NCBI GenBank assembly: GCA_022606135.1
Contig: JABYQN010000012.1
Span: 806,001 to 870,000, forward strand
DNA: 64,000 nt
Direction: 5' to 3'
DNA from: Fomes fomentarius
Lineage: Eukaryota > Basidiomycota > Agaricomycetes > Polyporales > Polyporaceae
The notes beneath the pieces are model-generated. The model was not told where the DNA came from. It saw only the letters and a program-made list of their open reading frames with translations, and ran no database searches. This document shows, in pieces, positions 38,230 to 49,200 of the stretch. Within the stretch, counting starts at the first letter, position 1, and each line of letters begins with the position of its first letter. The position numbers and the translations under genes were made by a program.

Positions 38230-38481
38230 TCCATTCGAGCCGCTGCTCTACTGTGCTCCTTGAGCTCATTCGGCACGAACGGGTGAGGGTATTGTTCCCC
38301 AAGTTCTAAGTAATATCAATGTATGGAACACGCGCGCGAGACGTGCGGGGTAGTGAAGTCGGAGGTCAGAATTCATGCCGGAAAGATAGACGAGTCAAGG
38401 TGCATACTTGAGGGCCAGCCGCTTGCCTAGGAAGTGGATGAGAGGTCGATGTGTATTTGCGACGCGGAGAGACGGAGGCAT
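38230..38481 (-). pseudogene. KGD4/YMR31-like mitochondrial protein, probable fragment
   Basis: The first exon (38481-38408) encodes a start resembling small KGD4 proteins, the adaptor that recruits E3 to 2-oxoglutarate dehydrogenase: RVANTHRPLIHFLGKRLALK, i.e. basic N-terminus plus the PLIxFLGKR core. A second block, from about 38305 downward, contains YPHPFVPNELKEH, like the family's Pro-His-Pro segment. However, the only acceptor (TTAG at 38306) puts this block out of frame by one base with the only good donor. It is therefore annotated as broken or mis-spliced. Family assignment is from memory of short motifs and is tentative. Confidence 0.35.
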
Positions 38482-39550
38482 CGTGGTCGTCGATGGGAGA
38501 GAGAGGCGGGGTGGGAGTGCCAAGAGAGAGATGGATACGAGCAAAGCAGATAGACAGAAGCTTAAGCTTGGTATCCCCGACCGAAACAGTACCAAGGAAG
38601 AAGGGATCGGACGCATCGTCACCGTCGCGAGGTCGTATATACTGCACGTGCCTCGCGAGAGACTGGTGGCGCTTCGGCCAACTCCGGTCCGTGCTCCCGG
38701 GCCGGGTGTCGATGACGTTCTTGGGGTTGACGTCAACAAGTTGAAGGTCAACTTGCATGATGAGCGGTGGGACTCGACCCTCCCACTTTGATTTTTTTCG
38801 AGCAGCATCGATATCTTGCAACGGAGCGGACACGTATGCACCGATAGTAGACTGGCAAATGCAAACAAGAGTACGCTGGGGTTTCCCATATAAGTACTTA
38901 CAATTCGAAGCTGTAACACACTCAATCTTACTTGGGGGCCGTTCTTGCGAGAGCTCAACTGAACTTGAAAATGAATTTGTTATTGGCCCTATGAGAAGTA
39001 AGAGGACATGATAGATAGTGAGGAAGTAAAAATCATGCGTGCAAACGTGCACATCCACGAGATTCTGTCAATCAGTCACTGACAGGAAGAAACTAAGGGC
39101 AGACTGTTCACGGACCAATAGCGAAGGGATTATTCCTGAGAGGTCATGTGGTTGTGTACTGGCATCTTATAGAAAATAAGGGAGAAAGACAGAATCGTCC
39201 ATGAGTGACATGGAAGTGCGCCAGACTCTTAACGTTGGCATAAGCCTCGAAGTCACCGACCGGAGGTTATTCGGTCCCGTAGTGAGACATATCAATCGGC
39301 ATGCACACACGATTGATTATTCATGACTATAGCTACAGCGACCTGAGTGAGATCATGCAAACAGGCTCAAACCCGGAATGAAACAATACTGGTACAACAT
39401 GATACTCGGATCCGAGTCAGACGAGCTGAAAACCCACACAAGAACACAGAGAAAAAAGACCCGACCCAGCAGAGTCGGCATGTCGGTTAGTGATATAAGT
39501 GTATTGTAAGTATTCTGCACCAGTAATCCTGTAAAGTTTGCCTTCAGGCT
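38482..39550. other. Intergenic region
   Basis: About 1.07 kb without a supported gene. A minus-strand frame at 38490-38760 (VDLQLVDVNPKNVIDT) looks protein-like but matches nothing I recognise. Confidence 0.45.
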
Positions 39551-40725
39551 TCAAAGCCGCTCCGTCATAGCAACCGAGAAATCGGAAAAGTAGACATCCT
39601 GGTCCTTCGTCGATGCCCACGAGGAATCAGATCCTGTAAACAACGAGAGAGTGTCAGCACGCCATTCTGACGATACCCAGACGAGACAATGGGTGGTCGA
39701 GAAGTCCATAGCGGCACCGCGGGCTCAGTGGGTACGAGCCGATCGCTGATCGACGTTACCCCGCGGGTGCCACTGGAACCCCAGACGGTGAGAAGAGCAT
39801 CCTACTCACCACCAAAGAACGTCTGCATCTGGATACCTCGGATCCTCCCCGAAGAACTGTCGCGCAGCTTCAGACCGCGAACAGTAAACATACTCTTGCC
39901 TGCCGCAAACAGCTCGATCTCGCCGTTGGCCTTCCCGACGTCGTTCAGCTTGATGCGTTGGCCAATCGTCGTGCGCGCACCGATCTTGAACGTGAACGAG
40001 CCACGGCCGACAGACGCGCAGTAGACGTCGTTACAGATCGAGAACGGAGGAACGTTGCAGACGGCATGGTTCTCGTTGAAGGCGGGCGGGAGGTAGGTGT
40101 ACAGTTCACCAGCGCCGTTCGTGCGCCACATGAAGCGGACAGAGAAGCAGCCGTTGTCGCGCCTGCCTCCCAGAGCACGAGAGCGCCCCACTTTCACTGT
40201 CTCCGCCATCTATGAACCCAGAATTGCTCAAAATCGCGTGAAAGCGGCGCATGTGAGAATTTGGAGTGGCTTACACAACCCTGGGAGCTTGCCCCCCTTC
40301 ACGAAGTCGAACCCGGGAGGGAAGAACACGTCGTAGCTGAACGTTGCCTCCTTCGCGGTAGTGAGATCAACGCCTGATGGTCCCGGAGCATAAAACGACA
40401 ACCCGCCCTTGATGTTGTGGGTGAAAGCGTATGAGCCCTTGGGGTAGTGCGCTTTCATCGACTTCTTTCCGTCGGGCGCAGTGACATAATCGTGCGGGAG
40501 GGCGGTGAGCACGTTATGCGGGCGTAATGTAGCGTCGGAGAGGGGGCTCGGACCAGGAAGGTTGGGGTCTGTCGTCCAGGACTTGAGCTGTGGGGAGACG
40601 GGGAACAAGATGCTGACGGTCTTGGCACGTGTAGTGAGGTTCGACGAGGGCACAGCGAGAGCACATGCAGGGAGAGCGAGTGCTCCTGCAGAGGCGAGGA
40701 AAGCAGCGATAAGGGTCGAAAACAT
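39551..40725 (-). CDS. Polysaccharide lyase family 14 protein (glucuronan lyase-like), apparent frameshift
   Basis: Secreted PL14 enzyme; the family cleaves uronic-acid chains (alginate, glucuronan) by beta-elimination. Exons: 40725-40275, 40209-39810, 39633-39551. It has a signal peptide (STLIAAFLASAGALALP). Family blocks are SYDVFFPPGFDFVKGGKLPGLYGG, DNGCFSVRFMWRTNGAGELYTYLP, SVGRGSFTFKIGARTTIGQRIKLNDVG, NGEIELFAAGKSM and RIRGIQMQTFFGG. The last exon gives the typical GSDSSWASTKDQDVYFSDFSVA end. The model needs removal of one G from a GGG run near 40171-40173: before it GGDSESGALSCSG is in one frame, after it GGRRDNGCF in the next. Exon length independently shows the extra base. With it corrected the length is 310 aa, normal for fungi. 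This is either a recent null mutation or a sequence error. The last intron is 176 nt. A TATAAAA box lies 84 bp upstream. Confidence 0.82.
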
Positions 40726-40808
40726 AGCGACAAATATAGAGCAAGGTGATGCGTGAGTGGGTTGAGTCCTTGTCGTTGGATGGGCTCATGTTGATGGACA
40801 TACCAAGG

Positions 40809-40815
40809 TTTTATA
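40809..40815 (-). promoter_or_regulatory. TATA box of the PL14 gene
   Basis: On the minus strand TATAAAA, 84-90 bp before the ATG at 40725. Confidence 0.5.
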
Positions 40816-42046
40816 CTCGACAACATACCGTGCAGCGGTAGTCTTGCACCCGGAGGAACGGCAGAAGTTGTTCAGACCGCACGCCAGCAGTTGTCGTCCA
40901 GCGCACAACCCATGGCCCCATGGCTGAGAAGTTGCAGCTTTCCCGTTGCGGACAAAGGACTTGCCTGGCATGAATCCGGCAGTCTGTCTGTGCGGTGTAA
41001 CGTAGACACCCTTGAGACAAGCCTACGCGATTGGTGGCTGCTCGTAGGTGAGCTCCAGGAATTTGAGTGCGGAGGGACGGAGGGCATCGTGGCCGCACTC
41101 GAAGGCGCGGATGCAGATTTGAAGATGGCTATTTTGGGACACAGGATGCAAATGTTACTATGTCGCCGAACTGCGTACTAGGGGCTGAGCACTGTATCTA
41201 GAGAACTCACTCGCAGCACTCGCACACTTACTCTGCGAGGGAGGAATAGCAGATCACCAAGCTCGAGTCACGCTGGCGCGAGCAAAGTGAAAGTTTTTTT
41301 TGAGCGCCGGCTCGAGTTACTCCGCAGGGACTTGTAAATGGAGATGCTGCATGCCAGTATGCCATTGCGTGGTGAGTCGGTTGCAAATGCTATGGAAACA
41401 ACTCACAGGATCGATAGTCACAGGATAGGGCGGGGTTATTGCCTTCGCATAGGTAATGAACACCGTACACGTTCTGGAGCAGGCTCACTCAGATTTATCG
41501 GTCATTTTCACCCTGCCTGGATCGTCTCGACAACGCCATTGTATGAAATTATGCTGTGTATGAAAGTTTGAACCTGCCCACGCATTGGTATCAGCTGCAG
41601 GTGTACAGACCTAGGTGGTGGATCCAGAGCTAGTAGTGCCTGAGCTTTGCTGACGTTGACTCACGTCTTACTTGGGTATCTGAATGCGATGATTTGTTCT
41701 GCAAGTGAGAGGGACGGCAGATGTAGAGATCGAAAGAGGTGTCAGATCAGCAAGCAGAAAATGGACATGGTCAAAGTCAAACAGTCAAGACTGAACACCG
41801 CAAGTTGCATCCCCTGGGATTCGAACCCGGAGCTGGCCACGCGAAGGGCTTGTCGTCGTGGGTCTAAATCAGCTCCGAGTCACCAGTGTCCCAGCGTCGG
41901 ATGGGCAGTGCGACCAGCCCTGATGCGGTCTTTGGAAGGAGACCTTGTGGTGGTATATGGTAGAGATGGGGGAGGAAGTATTCCCGCAAGTCGTGACGAG
42001 AGCCAATGTGGGCGCTAACGTCCATCCCCAGAAGCGTGCCTTCATT
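40816..42046. other. Intergenic region with a tRNA-like B-box
   Basis: No supported protein gene. On the minus strand near 41812-41830 there is a perfect polymerase III B-box (GGTTCGAATCC) within a T-arm-like sequence, but no matching acceptor stem 70-90 bases upstream. The left edge of the second duplicated unit is near 42047. Confidence 0.45.
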
Positions 42047-42188
42047 TATTTTACATCCCCAGGCCTCCTCAAACCTTCACTCATTCTGTCATTTCTGTTC
42101 CTGCCATCCCCGAGACTGCCGATATGTCACAGCTGTGATAGACGATAATACCTCCCTGAGAATTGGGACGAGTTTAATACACACTAAT

Positions 42189-45100
42189 CTACATGCGGAC
42201 ACTCTCTGGGGGGCCCAGGTAACTGGGTCGTAGACCGCCAGTATCTTTAAACCACTACAATTAGTCTGGTCAAAATACACTGGTAGCTTGTGGGCGTACC
42301 AATGACGATTTTTTGCACTACCACCGATGGCTCAATCATCCATACCTATCAGGTCAAATGAGCCCGTCACATCATAGTGCTCGCCACACCTTGACGTACC
42401 TTCAACGTGTGTGCTCCTGGCTGCACAGGGAATACCATCGGCACTTCGATAACACCGTTCGCTACCCAGCCGTCCAATCCGGCCCAAGCGTCAGGGAGGT
42501 TCCCCGGAGTAGCGCGGGGGACGAAGTGGCTTGTCTGCGCCTCCTCATTGTCGATCTGGAGCGCGATCCCGAGAGGTCGATCGTCCCCCAGTCCGTTCAA
42601 CGAGGGGGACACCAGTGTTGTGATAGTCACTGTGCCGCCCTGCCCCTTGGTATTGAATAGGAAGAAGTCATACTCGCTGCGGGAGTATATGAGGGTCGTT
42701 CTCGTCCACCGGCACTGTCAAAGAGACGCACATGCTAGGTCCGCTGCCGGCGGTGAAGTTCATGTCTTGGCCGCCGCGCGGCCATGGTGTCACGCCAGAC
42801 ACCGTCTTACCAATTCCCGGTATTTCAGTCCACGTCAAGCCTTCGACAGTGGTGTTTCGGGAAGCATGCGCAGCTTCGATAGACACCGTTCCGTCTCCTT
42901 CCACGAATCCTGTCATAGTTTATCAGGGTCATGTTGTCCCCCACGTAAGCGCACCGAAACACACCTGAGAAGCCGGCCGGCACCACAGTGTGGTTGGCAG
43001 TGAAGGTCATCGATACCGACATAGGCGATTGACCTTGTACGTCGGCGGCGAATTTAATGACAGTGCTCTGTACCCCGGTCACTTTGCTCCAATCCACGCT
43101 TAGGAAGACCCGCTGCTCGGGAGAATTCGGGGAGATCGAACCCTTGGTAGGCGAGATATCCAGCCAAGACGCATTGCTAATGGCGGTGAACGTGAACGGC
43201 GTCGGACCGCCAGCGGCGACATCGACGAATCGGTTCCCAGCGGGGACGTAAGAATCGATGGACATCGACGGATCCGGGCAGCCGTAGCCCTGTGCACAAT
43301 TATTGGGGTTGTCCCCCGGCCTGGACATCATAGATGAACGACGTAGAGGAAGAACTTCTCTATGATGTACTCACCACGCACCCGCACTTCCTTCGGGTAT
43401 GATCCGCATAGCTCCAGCGAGTGCCTGCTTCTTCGACTGCACCTTCGTTACAAGCGGCATGCTATGCCGGAATCAGTACTTGGCTCTACCCAAGGGAAAC
43501 GGAGGACATACGTGTTTGCCATGGGTTGCTGCCAGTAGTGATACATGACGTGGGTCTGATCCATCATGTGGTCCCTACAGGTCGATCATAAGTCCGTCAC
43601 AAAGGTCTTTCCGAGACAAGATTCTTGCTGCGTACCATTTTCCTAATGACAAAGGAACAGTCAGCCCTACGGGGTGAGGATGACAACATGACAGCATGGC
43701 GCATTTGCGTACCATTCAAGATGCTGTGATAGTCCACTTCAATGGCATAATCCTGGTCAAACAAGTTGACAACATGATCCATGAAATCGTTGGCGCTGAG
43801 ACGAGCTTGCGACGCGCGGAGATTATTGATGCCAGCCGCAATCCACATATTTGCCAGCGTGAGCGACGCCTGAACGGGGTGATGCACAAGCTGGAAGAAC
43901 GCAGGCTTCGTCGCGGAGGGCAAGGAGTTGTAGATGCGCGTCGATGAGGTGCTGAGGTTCTGGAGCATCGCCAAGACGTTGTCCGCTCTGTGTGTATCCA
44001 TGGTCAGCACCAATAACCAAAATCAGCGAGGATTCAAGGATTCAAGACACACTCTCGGTAGTTAGTTAGGCTGTACGTAGTCGAGTTCCACAGCTCGGGC
44101 TTACGCCTAGCGTTGTGGCGCATGACGCTCCCGATGATGCGCGCGACCTCCTCCGCATCGGACGCGGACACGTCAAACTCACGTTGCGCCCAGCCTGTCA
44201 CGAACGTATGTAGGTTCGCCGGAGTCCACTTCTCGGCATCCCAGCCAAGGGTGAGGAAGAACTCCGAGTGCATCTCGTACGGTTTCAGGTCACCGACATT
44301 CAGGATCCAGACGGTTGTCGCATTTCGCGCGACCGCGGCCGACATCTGGTCAAATGTCTTTGACGCCGGGTTGTATGAATGTAAGACATGTCAAGATATA
44401 TAGAGGTGTAAAGAAGCCTACCTTCTCGATTTGGCTGCTCTACGACGATTCAGGTGGGATCAGCATATGTAGGGGGTGCCTATGGGCGCACTTACAGTTA
44501 TCCACTTGTAGTCTCTCGGATCACCGACGTAGTCAACCTGTATACGGGTAAGCATGATGAATTCTGTAGCATTGGATATGGAGTGGACCCACGTGGTAGT
44601 AGACACCAGATCCACCGGCCCTGTCGCGTTCGCTGACTAGTGGATACCGACGCACGTTTCCCCAGCTATACAAATGGTCAGTCTTATGTCAAGTCAGTTA
44701 GGAAGTCAAGAACGTACTTATCGTCGGACCACAACAGAACAACATCGTCCGGCACCCGCATGCCATCGTCATAGTAACCCTCCACCTCCTTGTCTGCGTT
44801 TCATAGAATCCATATCTGATCAGCGTGCGTTCCAGCAGAGCAACACAAGAGGATGACTTACATAGCGTCCAGACCTGCGGGATAGTGGTCGCGTCCGTAG
44901 TGTTGAACACGTCCATCAGGAGTTGACGCTGATCAGCGACAATCTCCTCCAGCAGGTCTATGTTTTGTCCTTCCGAAAGCGGCACTAGGAGATAACACGC
45001 TCAGCACCATGTCCTCGGCACATGTTGCACAAAACCACCCACAGTCACCTACAATTTCCCAACATGCGTTCAGTACTCGGGTAACCCATAATGCATAACA

Positions 45101-46415
45101 GGGTCTACTCACCATTTCCGCGCATACCAATCGTGTACAGGCCCTCGTACGGCTTGGCACGCTCGACGCCCTCTTTCCAGAAGTCGTACACGTTTTGTTT
45201 GTTGGTACCATAGTCCCACGCGCCATCTCCAAAAAGATTCCACTCGACCGGCACCGAACGCATCATAGGCTCCTCGTGGCTCGTGCCCATCACTATCCCG
45301 AACCAGTCCGCGAGGGGTTGATTTTGTGGGTCATCGTTTCCGAACGCACTAAGGGCACACAGTGAGATAGTGACGCGATCACGTGAAAACGTCCAAGACG
45401 TACCTGCTCCATTGTGCTGTGGATTCGCATCGGCGTTTTTGAGCGCCGGTGCTAGTATAGAATCTGGCTAAGACGGTACTCACCAGGCCATAGGTAGTTC
45501 CCCTTCATGCGTAGGATGAGCTCGAAGCTACGAACACGCCATCAGATGGACAGCACGGTGATGTAGACGGGTCAGACGTGTACACTTTGCTGTAGAAGAA
45601 ATGGTTGAACGGAGAGTTCGTGAGCGGCGCACCCGTGCCATTCGTGAACTTGTCCATGGCCCAGTTTTGCAGCGCCGGTTGCTCATCGTTGAAGAAGATT
45701 CCGCGATACTTGACCGACGGGCTGCCGTGCGAGCACCCAGAAGACGCGACAAAGAGCTCATTGTGTTTCGTAGTTGGGACATCCGCGAACCTGCCATACG
45801 GATGAGAGTCTTGACCCCCGCGTCGAACAAGAGCGCATGCTCACCAGTACCAAGGAGAGACGCCTATGCCGCATGATGAGCATGGAAGTATCCGTGCGGA
45901 ATGCAACAATACGCACCGAACTGTTCAGAATGGTCATAGAGCGCAAATATCGTCCCACGCTTGTCAGAACCGATCACAACATATGCGCTCTTGACGCCAG
46001 GGAGCGGGTTGGCGACCTCTTTTGCGATGAAAGCTTCCCATTTGCCCTGGATGGACGACACGTCGAGCTTCGTCCGGTTGACGATTTCGTCAATGAGGGA
46101 AGATTTTCCGAGCGTGCCAACGATGATGAAAGAGCTACCCAGAGAAGACAACGAAGAGGTTGCTATTGACGTGATGTTCCGTAGCGTGGGCTTCACTCCG
46201 GTGACCTGCTGAATATCTGCCGCAAAGTCCGAGGCAGCCCGCTGGACGCCAGGCCACTCATCGGGGGAGAGAAGGATTGACGCTGCTTTGCCGCGGTTTA
46301 CGACTGTAAAAGAGGAGGACGAGGATTTGAAATGAACGCAGGTATCTTGACCAATTGCAAGCACAGAGGTCGCAAAGGCCACCAGGAGCACGCTGGCGAA
46401 GAGACGAACCACCAT
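42189..46415 (-). CDS. GH115 xylan alpha-1,2-glucuronidase, copy 2
   Basis: Paralogue of copy 1 with the same 21-exon structure: 46415-45917, 45863-45845, 45790-45584, 45527-45484, 45416-45404, 45348-45113, 44984-44862, 44793-44718, 44665-44593, 44537-44496, 44439-44422, 44357-44053, 43987-43713, 43642-43636, 43574-43512, 43461-43375, 43320-42965, 42909-42732, 42676-42400, 42345-42300, 42244-42189. All phases close, 999 aa. Seventeen of the first 18 exons have exactly the length of copy 1 apart from exon 1 (+9 nt) and exon 17 (+3 nt). Several acceptors have switched between CAG and TAG but stay functional. The signal peptide, substrate-binding and C-terminal blocks are intact. Changes cluster in the first 90 residues after the signal peptide. 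The promoter keeps a better TATA-like element than copy 1, so expression may differ. Both copies look active. Confidence 0.92.
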
Positions 46416-47220
46416 CCTGCTATGAGGTGACAGAAGGTGTTCGCGGTCTTTTCTCCGTCGACTGGTATTTATGCAGATTGAAAGTGCACCCACTAGTCAG
46501 GAATTCGAAGACACCCTATGTGAGTTGGACCCTTGTGACTAGGGGATGACGGAGAGGCCGTGGCGGTGGTTGTTCGGAACGCGCGCACGAGGTCGTGTTA
46601 CGTTGAAGTTCGCATCATTCAGGCCGCAGGGTGACCAAGAGTCGACGGACAAGTAAAGGAGAAGTGGAACACCATTGGCCACTTGTTTATCGAAAACCTG
46701 GCCGCGAACCACCCATCCCGACGGTCCGAGAAGAGAAAGGCATCACTTGACCCTCGAGGACGTCGCGGCCCGCGCCGTCGAGCCTTATGTCCGCTCAAGA
46801 AGAAGTTATTTTGGGAGACCTTGAGCGGAGTTGGGTTCGGGACTTGGGTGACCATCAGAACCTCGCGAAGGTCCACCCGAAGGGTATTAGGTGCCTGACA
46901 TCGGATTGGAATATGAGAGACAGTATACCAACCTGAGGGCCATCAGCCTTCGGCTCAACCTTCAAGCTGTGAACCTACCCAAAGATCCATTGACGGGAGT
47001 GCATTCACACAATACATCTAGAGTCAGTGGATCACACAGGGGCGTGAACTAGATGGACAACTTTGAGATCGTATTATATGCAATGAGATTACCGGCATGG
47101 ACACCGCATACGAGACTACATGCTCAACCACGGGGGCTCCTCTTAATACGACCGATGGTCAGCAGACAAACAAGGCTACTCATTGAAGAGTCACTCGCCT
47201 AGTGATGCTTTCAACGCTGA
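46416..47220. other. 5' flank of GH115 copy 2 and spacer
   Basis: Similarity to the flank of copy 1 runs to about 46908; beyond it no gene is seen until the minus-strand exons ending at 47221. Confidence 0.5.
46466..46473 (-). promoter_or_regulatory. TATA-like element of GH115 copy 2
   Basis: Minus-strand CATAAATA, 51 bp before the ATG at 46415. The same place in copy 1 (35901-35908) reads CATAAGTA. Confidence 0.35.
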
Positions 47221-47659
47221 TCAATCCTTAGGCGGAGGTGGCGGAGCGTCCTCCGTGTTTGCTTCGAAGAGTAATGTTGGCTCCGGTACGGAGTCTGCTC
47301 CTACTTCTCGCGGAGGAGCGGCATTCCGCAGACGCTCCGCCGTTACTGCTAGCGGCTCGTCATCTCCTAGCCTCGCGTTGTCCTCGTCGTAGTCGTCATC
47401 CAGAAATTCGCGCGCTGATGGACCGTCATCCGTGGACAGACGTATGCGGCCCTCTCCCGCGCTCCATGTCGTTAATCTAAGGTCTCAGTAAAGACGAGAA
47501 CCATGTCCAAAGGTATAGTAACGCACTGATGAGCAACGACAGTTCTGATAGCAGATGCACGACGCAGCAACAGAAACACAGCGCAAAGCGTGCACGTGGT
47601 GAAGAGAAAGATCAAAGGGAAGCTACCGAGGGGCTCTGGCTTCGTGGTTGGTCGGGGTT
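47221..47659 (-). CDS. 3' exons of a single-pass membrane protein (5' part not found)
   Basis: Two exons on the minus strand, 47659-47527 and 47476-47221, joined by a 50-nt intron (GTGCGT to TTAG) with phases that close. They encode a Pro/Thr stalk (PRPTTKPEPLGS), one strong membrane helix (LIFLFTTCTLCAVFLLL) stopped by RR, and a cytosolic tail. The tail is acidic (REFLDDDYDEDNARLGDDEP) and ends in EDAPPPPPKD. This is the layout of a type I membrane protein tail. An acceptor (TTCAG at 47660) shows that at least one exon should precede, but upstream sequence holds only a minisatellite-like repeat and no convincing luminal domain. Either the 5' exons are small and unrecognised or the gene is truncated. 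No family assigned. Confidence 0.5.
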
Positions 47660-48782
47660 CTGAACTTGTGTGAGCAAATCAGTATGAAGTACACGACTGT
47701 GACACCGTTCTAGGCATAGCACGTAGAAGCCAGAGTGATAATAAGGAACGGTACACTCCTTTCTACCCTTTCTCCCTTCTCGACCACCAAAACCCATGCC
47801 CCAGCTGGTGGAAAGATAGGTGTGTGCGTACCTGCAGCAGCCTGCAACACGGCCATGATGGATGAGGTGGGTCTCAAGCAAGTTCAAGTGCTCGCAAGGC
47901 GTTGAATATGGATCGCAAAGCGTTGCAAGGTAGCGTGTAGACCCGTTATGGCTGAGCGCCTGGGTGTTTGGGGTCGCAGACAAGTTGTAGAGCGTTCACT
48001 GGATGTTGGTGGTCGCAGACGAGTTGTAGCGCGTTCACCCATGCCGTTGTTTCCGGATACCTACCACCGCCACGTGGCTTTGTACCTGGGCGTTCTGGCG
48101 GCCTTCTCAGCAGCGATCCACAGGCCTGTGGTCTTACCAGTATGTTCGTCACAGTACGTTCTCAACCCAGTTTTTCTTTGACCTTAAGAAGAGCGCATCT
48201 TTGGCGGTCTGCATATCCCCTTCGCGACCATTTCTTATGTCCGGCGCTGTTTCAATACTGAGAGCATCATCCGGACTCCGAGATATCAATCCGAGCCCCC
48301 TTGAACGATAGGTTCCTCAGGCTCGGTTCTTCGGCCACCAAAGAGCTGAAGAATGTCAACTCGCCGGAGAGGTCCAAGGCAAGTAGCTGCCATGCTGTGA
48401 ACTCCGAATCCGTTGGCCTCTCTTCTTCTCCAGAACCACTACGTCCTCTCCTTCTCATCGAGCTTTTCACTATCCCACGCGGGCTATTTTGATGCCCAAC
48501 CGGACCTTGGACCAAAACCAAGGGTGCACGACACCTTCATGACTAGAGTCGTCGTGACTACATCTGGAAATCGCCTAATCGTTTATTTGCGAGGTCGATT
48601 CGAAGGACTTGCACTGTATTAGCGCCTGTGCTTGGTCGCATGTGCGATGCGTTGGTAGACCGTGTCGTCGGAGATCAATTTCACGGTTCCAGGGGCTCTA
48701 ATTAATTGAAGCAGACTAATAAATAAAGTGCCTCTTCTGTCCTCTCCTCCTCCCATCGACTCATCACCAGGTCCAGGCATCA
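47660..48782. other. Spacer with imperfect tandem repeat
   Basis: On the minus strand, units reading NALQLVCD-x-HP recur two to three times between about 47890 and 48050 (36-39 bp spacing). At 48300-48440 a minus-strand frame (LLALDLSGELTFFSSL, LRNLSFKGARID) looks like a leucine-rich F-box protein fragment. No complete gene. Confidence 0.4.
47950..48040. repeat. Imperfect direct repeat, about 39 bp, two clear copies
   Basis: GGTCGCAGAC, then AGTTGTAG and GCGTTCAC, occur twice about 39 bp apart with few changes; a weaker third copy lies near 47910. Confidence 0.7.
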
Positions 48783-49200
48783 ATGTCTCCTCCTAGATGC
48801 CTCACGAACATCGATGTCATTCACGCCGTGTTTGGCCACCTCTCCCCCGTCCCATGGATATCACTGACTTCGACCATCGGCTTCTCACTATGGGAGATGA
48901 ACGTGCCGTCGCACGTCGGACTCTGGCAAATGCAGCTTTGACATGTAGAGCGTTCTCGGAGCCTGCCTCCAAGACGCTGTGGACGTGTGTCCATGTCGGG
49001 CTCTTACCCCTTCTCAAGACCTTCTCGTGCTTGAACCGCCAGGAGATACTCTATGTAATTCATAAACTCATACAAGCATGTTGTTCAACTTATGCTAATG
49101 CGTATGCATTGGCTTCAGGTTCTTGACGGCGATATCTCTGCAGCAGAATAGGAGCACTTCGACCGTCTCGCCTCCTGGGTTGCGATGTGTCATCATCCAG
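48783..49200 (+). pseudogene. F-box protein pseudogene
   Basis: The start MSPPRCLTNIDVIHAVFGHL is typical of agaricomycete F-box proteins. The rest of the domain (RRTLANAALTCRAFSEPASKTLW) and LLPLLKTF lie in another frame, so a frameshift falls between about 48845 and 48890 with no intron to explain it. A later exon after the acceptor at 49118 reads VLDGDISAAE, then TAG at 49149-49151 where the family has Trp, then EHFDRLASWV in the same frame. Frameshift plus stop and loss of the remaining leucine-rich part indicate a dead copy. Confidence 0.65.

Larger units (their letters stand above)
42047..46908. repeat. Segmental duplication, unit 2 (about 4.9 kb direct repeat)
   Basis: Second copy of the unit at 31506-36327, same orientation, containing GH115 copy 2 with its flanks. 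The start codons of the two genes are 10,565 bp apart and the stops 10,532 bp apart, so small indels have accumulated. Confidence 0.9.

Noticed and set aside
38366..39058. 230-codon minus-strand frame with VDVNPKNVIDTRPGS
   Set aside because: No recognisable domain, and it overlaps the better-supported KGD4-like first exon in another frame.
41806..41895. tRNA gene on the minus strand
   Set aside because: A perfect B-box and T-arm-like sequence are present, but the T stem has a mismatch and no acceptor stem pairs with GGGATGC; at most a tRNA or SINE remnant.
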